A DNA stretch of 64,000 nt from CAVONB01 sp963697205 (GCA_963697205.1 CAVONB010000013.1:62001-126000), one strand, 5' to 3'. Positions 25,121 through 34,744 are shown, counted from the stretch's first letter. Notes: generated from the letters alone by a model not told the origin. Program-made: numbers and translations.

Positions 25121-26383
25121 ATGCGCAAACCCGGCTCCGGTCAACGTCAGGGTCGCGCGCGGCCCGCTGCCGCGCAGGGCAGGGGGCCGGGCAAGGCAGG
25201 CCCAAGACCACAGCGCCCCGCCCGCGATGGCACTCGTGAGGCCGCTCGTCGCCCCGGCCGTGGCCCCGACCGTGACGCAAATCGCGAACCCGGCCGCGAA
25301 AGCACACGCGACAGAGCGCCCGACACGTCCGCCAGGCCCGGCCGTGGCAGTGCACACCCGCGCCCCGGGCACCCCGAGCGTGCCGACCAGCCGCGCAACG
25401 AAAAGCCCCAGCGCGGCGCCAAGGCACGCGGCCACCGAAACCAACTGCGCGAGGACGCCGACCAGCCTCCCCGTCAGGGCCGGCCCAGACCGTCCCGGCG
25501 CACCCTCACGGTGCCCGCCGCGCCGGCCCGCGCGCGCCCCGACGAGCCCATGCGCATCGCCAAGGCGATGGCGCGGGCAGGTCTGTGCTCGCGTCGCGAG
25601 GCGGAGCGCTGGATTGAGGAAGGCCGCGTTACCGTCAACGGCGAGCGCCTGAAGAGCCCGGCCCGCGACGTCGGTCCCAAGGACACGATCCTGGTCGACG
25701 GCAGGCCGCTGCCCGACGCCGAGCCCGTCCGCCTGTGGCGCTACTACAAGCCAAAGGGCCTCGTCACCACCCACCGCGACCCGGAAGGTCGCCCGACCGT
25801 GTTCGAGGCGCTGCCGCCGGAGCTGCCGCGCGTCGTCTCCATCGGCCGCCTCGATTTCAACACCGAGGGCCTGCTGCTGCTGACCAACGACGGCGAGCTC
25901 GCCCGGCACCTGGAGCTGCCAGCCACCGGCTGGACCCGCCGCTATCGCGTGCGCGCGCACGGCAAGGTCACCCAGGCGGATCTTGACGCCCTCAAGGATG
26001 GCGTCGTGGTCGACGGCGTGCGCTATGGCCCGATCGAGGCGACGTTCGATCGCGAGCAGGGCGCCAACGTCTGGCTGACGATCGGTCTGAAGGAGGGCAA
26101 GAACCGCGAGGTCCGCAACATCCTCGGCAAGCTCGGCCTCGACGTGAACCGCCTGATCCGCGTGTCATACGGCCCCTTCCAGCTGCAGGATCTCCAGCCC
26201 GGCGCCATCGATGCCGTCAAGCGGCGCGTGCTTGCCGATCAGCTTGGACCGGCGCTGGCCCAACAGTTCGGCCTGCGCGACGAAGCCCAGGCCGAGGAAG
26301 CCCGCCGCGACCGCCACCGCCGCCGCGGACGCGAGCGCGACCCCAGCCAACGCAATGACCCCGGGGACGGGCTCGCGGAATGA
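25121..26383 (+). CDS. rluB: RluB/RsuA-type rRNA pseudouridine synthase with long basic N-terminal extension
   Basis: Codes for 420 residues. Residues 1-143 are a disordered tail of Arg, Pro, Gly, Asp and Gln with RPGRG- and RDR-like repeats. An S4 RNA-binding domain follows (MRIAKAMARAGLCSRREAER), then the synthase domain with RLWRYYKPKGLVTTHRDPEG and the catalytic loop SIGRLDFNTEGLLLLTNDGE, whose Asp attacks the target uridine. KEGKNREVRNILGKLGLDVN is also typical. It should isomerise a uridine of 23S rRNA helix 90 (RluB/RluE-like target inferred). The C terminus is again Arg-rich. It overlaps rsmD by four bases (ATGA). Confidence 0.92.
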   Translation: MRKPGSGQRQGRARPAAAQGRGPGKAGPRPQRPARDGTREAARRPGRGPDRDANREPGRESTRDRAPDTSARPGRGSAHPRPGHPERADQPRNEKPQRGAKARGHRNQLREDADQPPRQGRPRPSRRTLTVPAAPARARPDEPMRIAKAMARAGLCSRREAERWIEEGRVTVNGERLKSPARDVGPKDTILVDGRPLPDAEPVRLWRYYKPKGLVTTHRDPEGRPTVFEALPPELPRVVSIGRLDFNTEGLLLLTNDGELARHLELPATGWTRRYRVRAHGKVTQADLDALKDGVVVDGVRYGPIEATFDREQGANVWLTIGLKEGKNREVRNILGKLGLDVNRLIRVSYGPFQLQDLQPGAIDAVKRRVLADQLGPALAQQFGLRDEAQAEEARRDRHRRRGRERDPSQRNDPGDGLAE

Positions 26384-26973
26384 GGGTGATCGCCGGCATC
26401 TATCGGGGCCGCCCGCTTGTGGGGCCTCAGCACGCGGGCCTGCGCCCCACGTCCGATCGCGTGCGCGAGGCCGTGTTCTCGATCCTCGAGCACGGGGCAC
26501 CCGGCGTCAGCTTCGCGGGCGGGCGCGTGCTTGATCTTTTCGCAGGCACCGGTGCTCTCGGCATCGAGGCGCTGTCGCGCGGCGCAGCCTACGCGCTGTT
26601 CGTCGAGGAAGCGGCCGAGGCACGCGCCCTCGTCCGTCGCAACGTCGAGGCGCTCGGGCTGACCGGGCAGACAAAGATCTTCCGACGCGATGCCACCACG
26701 CTCGGCCCGGCCGGCACCATGCAGCCCTTCGATCTGGCGTTCCTCGATCCGCCATACGGCAAGGGCTTGGCAGAGCAGGCGTTGCAGTCGGCCGCCGAGG
26801 GCGGCTGGCTCGCCCCCGATGCCGTTTGCGTCGTGGAGGAGCGTGACGACGTGCAACTGGCCCTGCCGCGGGGCTTTGAAGAGATCGACCGGCGGACGTA
26901 TGGCGATACCGCCGTCGCGTTCCTGCGCTATCGCACTCCCAACGACACGCCTACGATCGAGACGACACCATGA
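26380..26973 (+). CDS. rsmD: 16S rRNA (guanine966-N2)-methyltransferase RsmD
   Basis: Codes for 197 residues. MRVIAGIYRGRPLVGPQ and LRPTSDRVREAVFSILEH are RsmD hallmarks; VLDLFAGTGALGIEALSRGA is the AdoMet-binding motif I and LAFLDPPYGKGL contains the catalytic DPPY. It methylates G966 of 16S rRNA in the assembling small subunit. It begins within the stop of rluB and ends within the start of the EamA gene, so translation of the three genes is coupled. Confidence 0.95.
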   Translation: MRVIAGIYRGRPLVGPQHAGLRPTSDRVREAVFSILEHGAPGVSFAGGRVLDLFAGTGALGIEALSRGAAYALFVEEAAEARALVRRNVEALGLTGQTKIFRRDATTLGPAGTMQPFDLAFLDPPYGKGLAEQALQSAAEGGWLAPDAVCVVEERDDVQLALPRGFEEIDRRTYGDTAVAFLRYRTPNDTPTIETTP

Positions 26974-27956
26974 GCGGCACGCCGCAGACAGCGTCGCCGG
27001 CCACACTCAGCGGATGGATCGAGGCGTTCGCCTACAACCTCGCGATCGCGCTGATGTCGCTGGCCTACGCCGTCGCCATCCGCTCCGGCGCACACGTCAT
27101 CACCTTCATCTTCTATTCGATGACCGTCGGCGCCATCGGTCTTCTGATGGTGAAGGGCCCCGGCCGCGACGCCATGCAAATCGCAGCCTCGCCGATCAGC
27201 TGGCTGGTCGGCGCCGGCATCATCGGCATGGAAGTGTTCTACTTCATTGTCCTGCGCTACATGCCGCCCGCCGACGGCAGTCTGATCATCCGTTCATCGA
27301 TCCCCCTGTCGCTCATCATCGGCCTAGTGTTCTTTGGCCGCCGCGTGACGCCGCTCGGCTGGCTCGGCGGCCTCCTCGTGCTGTCCGGCGTCCTCCTCAT
27401 CATGCTCGGCCTGGAGCTTCCCGCCCAGCTCGGCGGATTGCTCGCTGCGCTCATCTGCGGCGTGATCATCAACGTCCGGTCATACGCGACCGAAATGCAC
27501 CCCTGGAACCGCAGGGCCGACACCGTGCCCGAAAAGATGCGCGTCACCGGTGTGGTCGTGATGACCACGGCGCTGGCAGGGCTCATCTTGTGGGGAACGC
27601 TGACGCTCCTGCTGGCCAACGGCATCGTGCCGCCATCGCCGCTCATTCCCGAGCCGTACCATTGGACGCACTTGCCGACGATCGGTCTCGCGGTGCTCGT
27701 CGGCGGCGTCATCTATTCGGCGATGCAGTATCTCGGGTTCTCGTCCGTGGTGAAGATCGGCTCGTCGAACTTCATCGCGTCGGCCGCCTTCACGCCGGTC
27801 ATGACGCTTGGTGTGCAGTGGCTCGCTGAATCCACAGGCCTCATCGATTTCGGCGGCTTCGACTGGCGCCTTGTGCCCTCCATCGCGCTCGCCATCATCG
27901 GCGTGCTCATCATTGTGTGGGCCGCACGGCGCCAGCGCATCGGCGACAAGGCCTGA
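26970..27956 (+). CDS. EamA/DMT-family transporter
   Basis: Codes for 328 residues with ten hydrophobic segments in two EamA repeats (first from ALMSLAYAVAIRSGAHVITF; last helices around GSSNFIASAAFTPVMTLGVQ). It starts inside the rsmD stop by an ATGA overlap. The substrate is unknown; linkage to rRNA modification genes probably reflects operon packing and not function. A terminator-like hairpin follows. Confidence 0.85.
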   Translation: MSGTPQTASPATLSGWIEAFAYNLAIALMSLAYAVAIRSGAHVITFIFYSMTVGAIGLLMVKGPGRDAMQIAASPISWLVGAGIIGMEVFYFIVLRYMPPADGSLIIRSSIPLSLIIGLVFFGRRVTPLGWLGGLLVLSGVLLIMLGLELPAQLGGLLAALICGVIINVRSYATEMHPWNRRADTVPEKMRVTGVVVMTTALAGLILWGTLTLLLANGIVPPSPLIPEPYHWTHLPTIGLAVLVGGVIYSAMQYLGFSSVVKIGSSNFIASAAFTPVMTLGVQWLAESTGLIDFGGFDWRLVPSIALAIIGVLIIVWAARRQRIGDKA

Positions 27957-27975
27957 GGCGCTGCGACCAATAGGA

Positions 27976-28000
27976 AAGGGCCGCGCGGTTGCGCGGCCCC
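27976..28000 (-). terminator. Terminator hairpin between converging genes
   Basis: GGGCCGCGC (27978-27986) pairs perfectly with GCGCGGCCC (27991-27999) over a GGTT loop. On the minus strand the stem is followed by TTTCCTATT, so it is best suited to end the solute-binding-protein transcript; it may also stop the EamA transcript from the other side. Confidence 0.7.
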
Positions 28001-28036
28001 CGTGGTGCACCGACGATGGCACGTGCCATCGTCCGC

Positions 28037-29149
28037 CTATTTGAACGTGACTTCCCAGTCGCCGCGCACGCGCTTCACGTCCGCTGCCGTGTTGACCCAG
28101 TCTTTGAGGCCGAGCGGCTTCACCTTCGACAGGTCGACATACCAGGGCTTCACCTCAGCCGGCGGATCGTAGTCCTTCAGGAAGGTGTTGATCGCCTCGC
28201 CGCTCATGAAGGTGTCGGTGCCTTCCTTCGACAGCAGGAACTCGATGAAGAGCTTGCCGGCGTTGGGATGGGCAGAGCCCTTGAGCACGCCCGCCTGGTT
28301 CCCCAGGATAACCTGCCCTTCCTTGTAGGTACCCGTCTTGATGGTCTTGGCAAGCTCCGGCTTCTTGACGACGTTCTGATAGACGCGACCGCCGAGGTTC
28401 CACATATCGAGCGGACGATTGCAGTCGATCACCATCTGCATCTTCGGCTCGGTGCGGAACTCGACGAGCGGTTCGGTCGCCTTCAGGTCGGCCCAGAACT
28501 TCTTGAAGTCCATCACTCCGGCCTGTTCGAGCGCGATCACCGTGTTGGTGTAGGTCAGGCTCTTGGTCAGGTCGGACGAGATCGTCTTGCCCTTGAGCGC
28601 AGGACCGACCACGTCGGCATAGCTCTCAACCTTGAAGTTCTCCATGCCGGGGCAGGCCGAGTTCCAAACCGGAACGAACGTGTAGGCGAACGGCGTCACG
28701 ACGTGCGGATAGGAGAAGTACTGGCCCGACTTCTTGGCAAGCTCCTCATGGTTCTTCCAATGGCCGCTGTCGAGGGCCTCAAAGGCGCCGCGCTTGTTGG
28801 CTTCGGCAAAGAAGCTCGGGCCAGACACGATCAGCACGTCGACCGTGAATTTGCCGGCCTGGATCTCCTGGCGCGTCTGCGCCACCGTCTGGCCGGTGCC
28901 CTTGCGCACATTGTTGAAGCGGAAGTCTGGCCCCAGATTGTAGCGCTTCACGAAGTTCTGCTGGATGCGCTGGGCCGTCAGGTCCGAGAACTGTGCATTG
29001 AGCACCGTGACCGAGCCTTCCGCCTTGGCGGCCTCGATCAGCTTCTTTTCCTGCTCGGTCAGGTCCGGAGACTGGGCAAGGGCACCCGTCGCCAGCATGC
29101 TGGTTGCCACCACGCCGAGTGCGGCGCGCAGTCCGTAACGTCTCGTCAT
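28037..29149 (-). CDS. Extracellular solute-binding protein (ABC transporter, family 1, iron-type fold)
   Basis: Codes for 370 residues with a Sec signal peptide (RAALGVVATSMLATGALAQ, cleavage near ALA-QS). The mature part resembles ferric-type and polyamine-type binding proteins: EGSVTVLNAQFSDLTAQRIQ at the start, QEIQAGKFTVDVLIVSGPSF, and AHPNAGKLFIEFLLSKEGTD near the end, a very common motif of this family. Ligand is unknown; the two-Tyr iron site cannot be confirmed. No permease or ATPase gene is adjacent, so it is either an orphan receptor or works with genes elsewhere. Confidence 0.85.
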   Translation of the reverse strand: MTRRYGLRAALGVVATSMLATGALAQSPDLTEQEKKLIEAAKAEGSVTVLNAQFSDLTAQRIQQNFVKRYNLGPDFRFNNVRKGTGQTVAQTRQEIQAGKFTVDVLIVSGPSFFAEANKRGAFEALDSGHWKNHEELAKKSGQYFSYPHVVTPFAYTFVPVWNSACPGMENFKVESYADVVGPALKGKTISSDLTKSLTYTNTVIALEQAGVMDFKKFWADLKATEPLVEFRTEPKMQMVIDCNRPLDMWNLGGRVYQNVVKKPELAKTIKTGTYKEGQVILGNQAGVLKGSAHPNAGKLFIEFLLSKEGTDTFMSGEAINTFLKDYDPPAEVKPWYVDLSKVKPLGLKDWVNTAADVKRVRGDWEVTFK

Positions 29150-29464
29150 TCAATCCTCCCTGGAAAGGGTCATTGCGAGCCGAACGGCACCGACCGGCCT
29201 GCCTCATGGACGACCGGGATGCGATCACGTGTGTTCGGCTGATGGTCTCCTCGCGGCCCGTCAACGGGCGCGTTCGTTCTCCGTCGGCAGTTCCCGATCG
29301 CCCGTGTGCGGGCGCCGGACCTCCGGATCGGCCGGAGGCTATCACGCAGGCGAGGCCCGGCTCAAGAGGCCGATTAGGGACAACAACGCACCAGGCAAAT
29401 CCAGCACCGCACCGGACGGGTCGACACCCCAGTCCCCGGATCGATAGCGGCCCAAACCCCTAAT
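29150..29464. other. Intergenic region without a recognisable gene
   Basis: These 315 bases separate the start of the solute-binding protein gene from the end of mutL. They must carry the promoter of the former. No open frame with normal composition, strong hairpin or repeat is visible. Confidence 0.5.
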
Positions 29465-31342
29465 TCAGCGCCGCCCGAACAACCGCTCGATATCGGCAAG
29501 CTTAAGCGCCACATAGGTCGGACGACCGTGGTTGCACTGGCCGGAATGAGGCGTAGCCTCCATCTCGCGCAGCAGAGCATCCATCTCCGCCAGCGTCAGC
29601 CGCCGACCCGCACGCACGCTGCCGTGGCATGCCATGCGCGAGCACACCGCCTCCAGCCGGTCCACCAACGCCCGCCCATCACCTTCGCCGAGCACCTCGA
29701 AGGCAAGATCCCTGACCAAGCCGTCGATGTCGGTATGCCCGAGCAGCGCAGGGCTCTCCCGCACGACGACAGCGCCGCCCCCGAATGAGTCCAGCACCAA
29801 CCCGAGCGCTGCGAGTTCCTCGGCACGCTCGACAAGCGCCTCCGCCTCTTCCGGCGCCAACTCGACCACCGCTGGGATCAGCAGCACCTGCCGGGCAACG
29901 TCGCCCCGCGCCAGCATCGTCTTCATCCGCTCGTAGACGAGCCGTTCGTGGGCCGCGTGCTGGTCGACGATCACCAGGCTGTCAGTCGTCTCCGCCACGA
30001 TGTAGGTCTTGTCGATCTGGCCCCGCGGGATCCCGAGCGGCCGGTCGAGTGCAGCGGCATCCTCGTCCGGCCCCGGTTCCCCCCGCGTCGTCGCCTCGTC
30101 CGTGCCCGCCGACGACGCCGATCGAGCCGCAGCGCCGAACCCCGTCAGCGGCGCCTGCATCGCCTCCGCAAAGCCCGGCGACCACCGTGGCAACGGCGCC
30201 GACCGGCCGTGCAGGCCGCCATAATCCACTCGACCAGGCGACGCCTCCCAGTTCGGTTGCTCGCCTGCACTGACGGGCGCTCCCCCGGCCGCAGTACGCG
30301 CAAGAATATCGAACGTCGCCGCCCCGCCCGAAGCCGACGCCCTGTGCCCGGCCTCGTGCAGCGCGTGCTGCAGCGCAGCCACGATCAAACCGCGCACGCG
30401 GCCCGCATCGCGAAAGCGCACTTCCGTCTTGGCGGGGTGCACATTGACGTCCACGTCGCGCGGCGCCACCTCCAGGAACAGCGCCATCACCGGATGGCGC
30501 CCACGCGGCACCAGATCGCCATATGCGCCCCGCACCGCGCCGATCAGCAGCTTGTCGCGCACCGGCCGGCCGTTGACGAACAGGAACTGCTGCGTCGCAT
30601 CAGGACGATGCAGCGTCGGCAGCCCGGCAAACCCCATCACCCCCAGATCATCGCGCGTCGCATCGACCGCGAGCGCGTCGTCGAGGAACTCGCGACCCAT
30701 GATCCGGCCGAGACGCTTCAGCATGCCGTCACTGCCCGGCTCGCAGGCTGGCAGCTTGAGGCTGGCGCGTTCGCCCATCGTCAGCGTAAACGCAACGGTG
30801 GGATGGGCCATGGCGAGCCGCTTCACGACATCGGAAACGGCCGCGTTCTCCGCCCGCTCCGACTTCATGAACTTGAGCCGGGCTGGCGTCGCCGAAAAGA
30901 GCTCGCGCACCTCCACCACCGTCCCCCGATTGCCGGCAGCCGGCCGCACCTCGCTCTTGCGTCCCCGGTCGACGACGATGGCGTGGGTCTGACCGCTCGC
31001 CGCATCGCGGCTTTGAATGCCAAGGCGCGCAATCGAACCGATCGAGGGCAACGCCTCGCCCCGAAACCCCAGCGTCGCGATGGCGAACAGGTCCTCGCTG
31101 TCCAGCTTGGAGGTCGCGTGCCGGTCCACGGCGAGCCCGAGGTCCGCCGCGCCCATGCCCCGCCCATCGTCCGTCACCGAGATCAGCGAAAGGCCGCCAC
31201 CGACGGTCACGACGTCGATGCTCGTGGCACCGGCGTCAATGGCGTTCTCGACCAGTTCCTTGACGGCGCTCGCCGGCCGCTCGACGACTTCGCCGGCCGC
31301 GATCCGATTGATGGTCTCAGGCGATAGTTGGCGGATGGGCAC
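29465..31342 (-). CDS. mutL: DNA mismatch repair protein MutL
   Basis: Codes for 625 residues from GTG 31342, which places PIRQLSPETINRIAAGEVV at the N terminus, as in all MutL proteins. The GHKL ATPase motifs follow: ELVENAIDAGATSID, DDGRGMG, ATLGFRGEALPSIG. A variable Pro/Ala linker joins the C-terminal domain, which has the endonuclease motif DQHAAHERLVYE and QCNHGRPTYVAL near the end, so this MutL should nick the strand to be repaired, as expected in bacteria lacking MutH. The frame upstream of 31342 is open but contains a short tandem repeat and no conserved sequence. Confidence 0.95.
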   Translation of the reverse strand: MPIRQLSPETINRIAAGEVVERPASAVKELVENAIDAGATSIDVVTVGGGLSLISVTDDGRGMGAADLGLAVDRHATSKLDSEDLFAIATLGFRGEALPSIGSIARLGIQSRDAASGQTHAIVVDRGRKSEVRPAAGNRGTVVEVRELFSATPARLKFMKSERAENAAVSDVVKRLAMAHPTVAFTLTMGERASLKLPACEPGSDGMLKRLGRIMGREFLDDALAVDATRDDLGVMGFAGLPTLHRPDATQQFLFVNGRPVRDKLLIGAVRGAYGDLVPRGRHPVMALFLEVAPRDVDVNVHPAKTEVRFRDAGRVRGLIVAALQHALHEAGHRASASGGAATFDILARTAAGGAPVSAGEQPNWEASPGRVDYGGLHGRSAPLPRWSPGFAEAMQAPLTGFGAAARSASSAGTDEATTRGEPGPDEDAAALDRPLGIPRGQIDKTYIVAETTDSLVIVDQHAAHERLVYERMKTMLARGDVARQVLLIPAVVELAPEEAEALVERAEELAALGLVLDSFGGGAVVVRESPALLGHTDIDGLVRDLAFEVLGEGDGRALVDRLEAVCSRMACHGSVRAGRRLTLAEMDALLREMEATPHSGQCNHGRPTYVALKLADIERLFGRR

Positions 31343-31506
31343 GGGCGCCGTCCCCGGTGGTTCGCGCGAAAGATCGACCCCGACAGCGCGGGCGCTGGGC
31401 GCCGAATTGCAGGTGAGGGGCCTGACGCCACCGCGCCTGATGCCGGACAGCGGGTCAACCCCTGCGCGCGCAGCGTTGTGGACGAGGCCCGTCCGTGCGG
31501 CCCGCT

Positions 31507-31549
31507 CGCCCAATCCAGGCGCGCCCAATCCAGGCGCGCCCAGGCCTGG
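31507..31549. repeat. Short tandem repeat upstream of mutL
   Basis: A 15-base unit CGCCCAATCCAGGCG occurs twice in direct tandem (31507-31536) with a partial, altered third copy. It lies in the 243-base gap between mutL and the M16 peptidase gene. Confidence 0.6.
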
Positions 31550-31585
31550 TGCCCAGACCTGGTGTGCACCACCTGGCGCGCGGCT

Positions 31586-34390
31586 CTAGCCGGGCGGCTT
31601 CGTCGGCTTGCCCACGATCGTTACGATCAGGTCGTCGGTGCGTAGCAGCCGAGCGGCGACGCGCTTGGCTTCCTCCAGCGTCACCTTCTCGATCAGGCTG
31701 TTGCGCTCATCGACGTAGCCGATGCCCAGGTCGTCGCGCAGAATGGCCAGCAACTGGTTGGCGATCTTGGAGTTGCTGTCGAACCGCAGCGCATAGGAGC
31801 CCGTCAGATACTTCTTGGCGTTCTCCAACTCGACCGCTGTCGGCCCGTCGGTGGCCAGTCGCGTCAACTCGCCCTTGATCACGTCCATTGAAGTGCCGAT
31901 GGCGTCGTTCTTGGTCGCCACGCTGCCCGCGAAGATCGATGCGTGCTTGTAGGTCTGCATGTAGCTGTAGACGGAGTAGGCAAGCCCGCGCTTCTCGCGC
32001 ACCTCCTCCATCAGACGCGAGGCAAAGCTGCCGCCACCCAGAATGTGATTGACGACGAACGCCGGCACGAAGTCGGGATCCTTGCGGTCGATGCCGCCGA
32101 ACCCGAAGATGGCCACCGACTGTGGCACATCCATCTCCACGACCTTCTCCATCCGCCGCTGCGGCTTGGTTGGCACCACCGGCAACAACTCCGCCTTGGC
32201 GGGCAGGTCCCCGAACACGGTATCGAGCAGCGTGCCGAGCGTGCCGGCATCGATGTCGCCCACGGCCACGACTTTCAGCCCGTCGCGCGCGAAAACGCGG
32301 CTGCGGTAAGCGGCAAGGTCTGCGCCGGTTATCGCACTCACGCTCTCCTTTGTGCCAGCCGGATTGCGCCCATAAGGGTGCCCGGGAAACGCCATTGCGC
32401 TCCACGTCTCCGACGCGACCTTGTCGGGATCGCGCGCCGAGTAGGCAATGTTCGCCAGCAACTGATTCCTGATGCGCTCGACCGCGTCGGCGTCGAAGCG
32501 TGGGTTGTTGACCGCCAGCCGCAGCAGATCCAAGCCCTTGTCGCGATACTTCGTCAGCGTCTCGAAGCTGCCGTAGATCATGTCGCGGCTGTCTTCGAAA
32601 CTCATGCGCATGGCAATCTCTTCCATGCGCTCCTGGAACGCGAGCGCGTTGAGATCGCCCGCACCCTCGTCCATCATCGCCGTGAGGAAGTTCGCTACCC
32701 CGTCCTTGCCCGTGGGGTCCTGCGCGTTGCCGCCGTCGAAAGCAAAACGCAACGCGAGCAGCGGCACGCTGTGCTCCTCGACGAGCCAGGCCTTGATGCC
32801 CTTGGGGCTCGTCACCTCCTGGATCTTCATGGCATGAGCCCCCGTTGAGATGGCGAGTGCGGCGATGACGAGCGATGTGGCAACGCCGAGAAACCGACGC
32901 CCCACCGAGGCGAAATCCGCGCGGTGCGCAGCGCGTAGGAAGGACATCTCACTCTCCCAGGATGTGCGTTCGCTTAGCTGCGATTCGACGGTTTGGCGCG
33001 GCTTGCGCACCGGTGCCGGGCCATCGGCCTCCGGCAGCATGAAGCCCGTCACAGAGCGCTTGAGATCGAGATGCTTGGCCGCCGCCGCCTTAACGTCGTC
33101 GAGCGTCACCTTGGCGATCATGTCGGGCCAGCTTTCGATCTGCTCCATCGTCTGCCCGACCACGAGGCTCCAGCCGTATCGGCGCGCCAGCGAATTCTGG
33201 CTGTCGCTCTCGTAGACATGCTCGGCGATGTAAAGGTTCTTGGCGCGCTCGAGTTCCGCCGACGTCACGCCGGTCTGGCGCACGGTTGCGATCACCTCGT
33301 CGATCGCGGCTTCCACGGCGTCCAGCGTCGCGCCGTCGCCGGCAACCGCGTAGATCGAGATCTTGCCGTAGTCGCGACCCGCTCCCGAGTACCAGCCGCC
33401 GGCACTCGACGCGAGCCGCTTGTCCACGACCAGCGCGCGATAGAGCCGGCTCGTTGGCCCCGACAGCATGATCTTCATCAAGAGGTCCAGCGCCTCCGCC
33501 TCACCGGGCTTCGCCGTCTGATAGCTGGGCGCCAGGTAATTGCGGTGGAACGACGCCTTGCCCGCGCGCGGATCCTTGTAGGTCAGCCGGCGCGGGGCGA
33601 GTTGCGGTGGTTCCAGAGGCCGCGCGCGCGCTGACACCTCGAGATTGGCGGGGATGCGGCCGTAAGTCTTCTCGGCGAGCCCCTTGACCTCGTCGTTGGT
33701 CACGTCGCCCGCGACCACGAGGATCGCGTTGTTGGGCGCATAGTAGCGCTTGTAGAAAGCCAGCGCGTCCTCCCGCGTCAGCTTGGCGATCTCGTGCTCC
33801 CAACCGATCACGGGCACGCCATAGGGATGGTTGTAATAGAGCGCCGCGCTCATCTGCTCGTCGAGGATCGCGCCGGGGTTGTTGTCGACCCGGCTGCGCC
33901 GCTCCTCCAGGATCACGTCGCGTTCCGTCAGCACCTCTTTCTCCGTGAGGCGCAGGTTGACCATGCGGTCCGCCTCCATCTCCATCACTGTGCCCAGCCG
34001 CTCCTTCGCGATGCGCTGGAAATAGGCGGTGGCGTCGTTGCCGGTGAATGCGTTGTCCTGCCCGCCAAGTCGCGACACGATCTTGGAGAACTCGCCCATC
34101 GGGATCTTGTCCGTGGACTTGAACATCAAGTGCTCGAGGAAATGCGCAATCCCCGACACTCCGCGCGGCTCATCGGCTGCCCCCACGCGATACCAAACCA
34201 TGTGCGTCACCACCGGTGCGCGATGATCGGGCACGACCACCACCTGCATGCCGTTGGACAGCTTGAAGGTGCTGGCGCGCGTTGCGTTGTTCGCGTGGAC
34301 GTCGAGGGTAGAGGCAGCGAGCATGAGCAGGCCCAGAATGAGAAAGGAGAAGCGGGAGAGGGGCACGAGCGAGGTCCTGTTGGGATCCAT
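31586..34390 (-). CDS. Double M16 metallopeptidase: catalytic and non-catalytic halves in one reading frame
   Basis: An uninterrupted frame of 934 residues. The N terminus is a signal peptide (FLILGLLMLAASTLDVHA); the first M16 half has the inverted zinc site His83-Phe-Leu-Glu86-His87 in IAHFLEHLMFKS and the downstream Glu in LEERRSRVDNN. At residue 482 a second signal-peptide-like stretch begins (MSFLRAAHR, then GVATSLVIAALAISTGAHA), followed by a second M16 half without the zinc site (VANFLTAMMDEGAG) but with the LYS-type RKG/Arg-Tyr segment EKRGLAYSVYSYMQ. These are normally two adjacent genes forming a periplasmic heterodimer. ATG at 32947 (codon 482) has GGGAGAG just upstream, so the second half may also be made separately (453 residues). 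Confidence 0.88.
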   Translation of the reverse strand: MDPNRTSLVPLSRFSFLILGLLMLAASTLDVHANNATRASTFKLSNGMQVVVVPDHRAPVVTHMVWYRVGAADEPRGVSGIAHFLEHLMFKSTDKIPMGEFSKIVSRLGGQDNAFTGNDATAYFQRIAKERLGTVMEMEADRMVNLRLTEKEVLTERDVILEERRSRVDNNPGAILDEQMSAALYYNHPYGVPVIGWEHEIAKLTREDALAFYKRYYAPNNAILVVAGDVTNDEVKGLAEKTYGRIPANLEVSARARPLEPPQLAPRRLTYKDPRAGKASFHRNYLAPSYQTAKPGEAEALDLLMKIMLSGPTSRLYRALVVDKRLASSAGGWYSGAGRDYGKISIYAVAGDGATLDAVEAAIDEVIATVRQTGVTSAELERAKNLYIAEHVYESDSQNSLARRYGWSLVVGQTMEQIESWPDMIAKVTLDDVKAAAAKHLDLKRSVTGFMLPEADGPAPVRKPRQTVESQLSERTSWESEMSFLRAAHRADFASVGRRFLGVATSLVIAALAISTGAHAMKIQEVTSPKGIKAWLVEEHSVPLLALRFAFDGGNAQDPTGKDGVANFLTAMMDEGAGDLNALAFQERMEEIAMRMSFEDSRDMIYGSFETLTKYRDKGLDLLRLAVNNPRFDADAVERIRNQLLANIAYSARDPDKVASETWSAMAFPGHPYGRNPAGTKESVSAITGADLAAYRSRVFARDGLKVVAVGDIDAGTLGTLLDTVFGDLPAKAELLPVVPTKPQRRMEKVVEMDVPQSVAIFGFGGIDRKDPDFVPAFVVNHILGGGSFASRLMEEVREKRGLAYSVYSYMQTYKHASIFAGSVATKNDAIGTSMDVIKGELTRLATDGPTAVELENAKKYLTGSYALRFDSNSKIANQLLAILRDDLGIGYVDERNSLIEKVTLEEAKRVAARLLRTDDLIVTIVGKPTKPPG

Positions 34391-34744
34391 GAGGCGATGA
34401 TCCTAAACGCCAGAGGCACTCGGGTGGCAGGTGGCCGCCGACCGGGCACCGCGGCCGAACCTGTGGATTGAAAGAGCGTGCAGCGAACGGGGGTTCGATG
34501 ATGACGTCAGTCCCCGTACGGCACCCTCGCATTGGCACCGGTCAGGCCCGCATGTCACCGTGCGCCGCTGTCCAAGTCAAATGACAACGTGGTCATGTTG
34601 GACTGTGGTGGACGAGACGTGTGCAAGTCCCTCGATCCGGCACACCCACAAAGGCCCGACCACCGATAGCCCCACCGGCTATACGCGGTCGGACTAGCAC
34701 CGAAAAGCGAATGACCAGAGGACCGTTTGGAGGTCGCAGACGTC
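34391..34744. other. Intergenic region without a recognisable gene
   Basis: The 354 bases between the end of the lipoprotein gene and the start of the M16 gene show no coding signature or strong hairpin. The promoter of the M16 gene should lie here. Confidence 0.45.

Noticed and set aside
31343..31528. An N-terminal extension of MutL of 62 residues
   Set aside because: It consists of a tandem repeat and Arg/Pro/Ala-rich sequence, and MutL proteins begin at the IRQLSPETINRIAAGEV segment.
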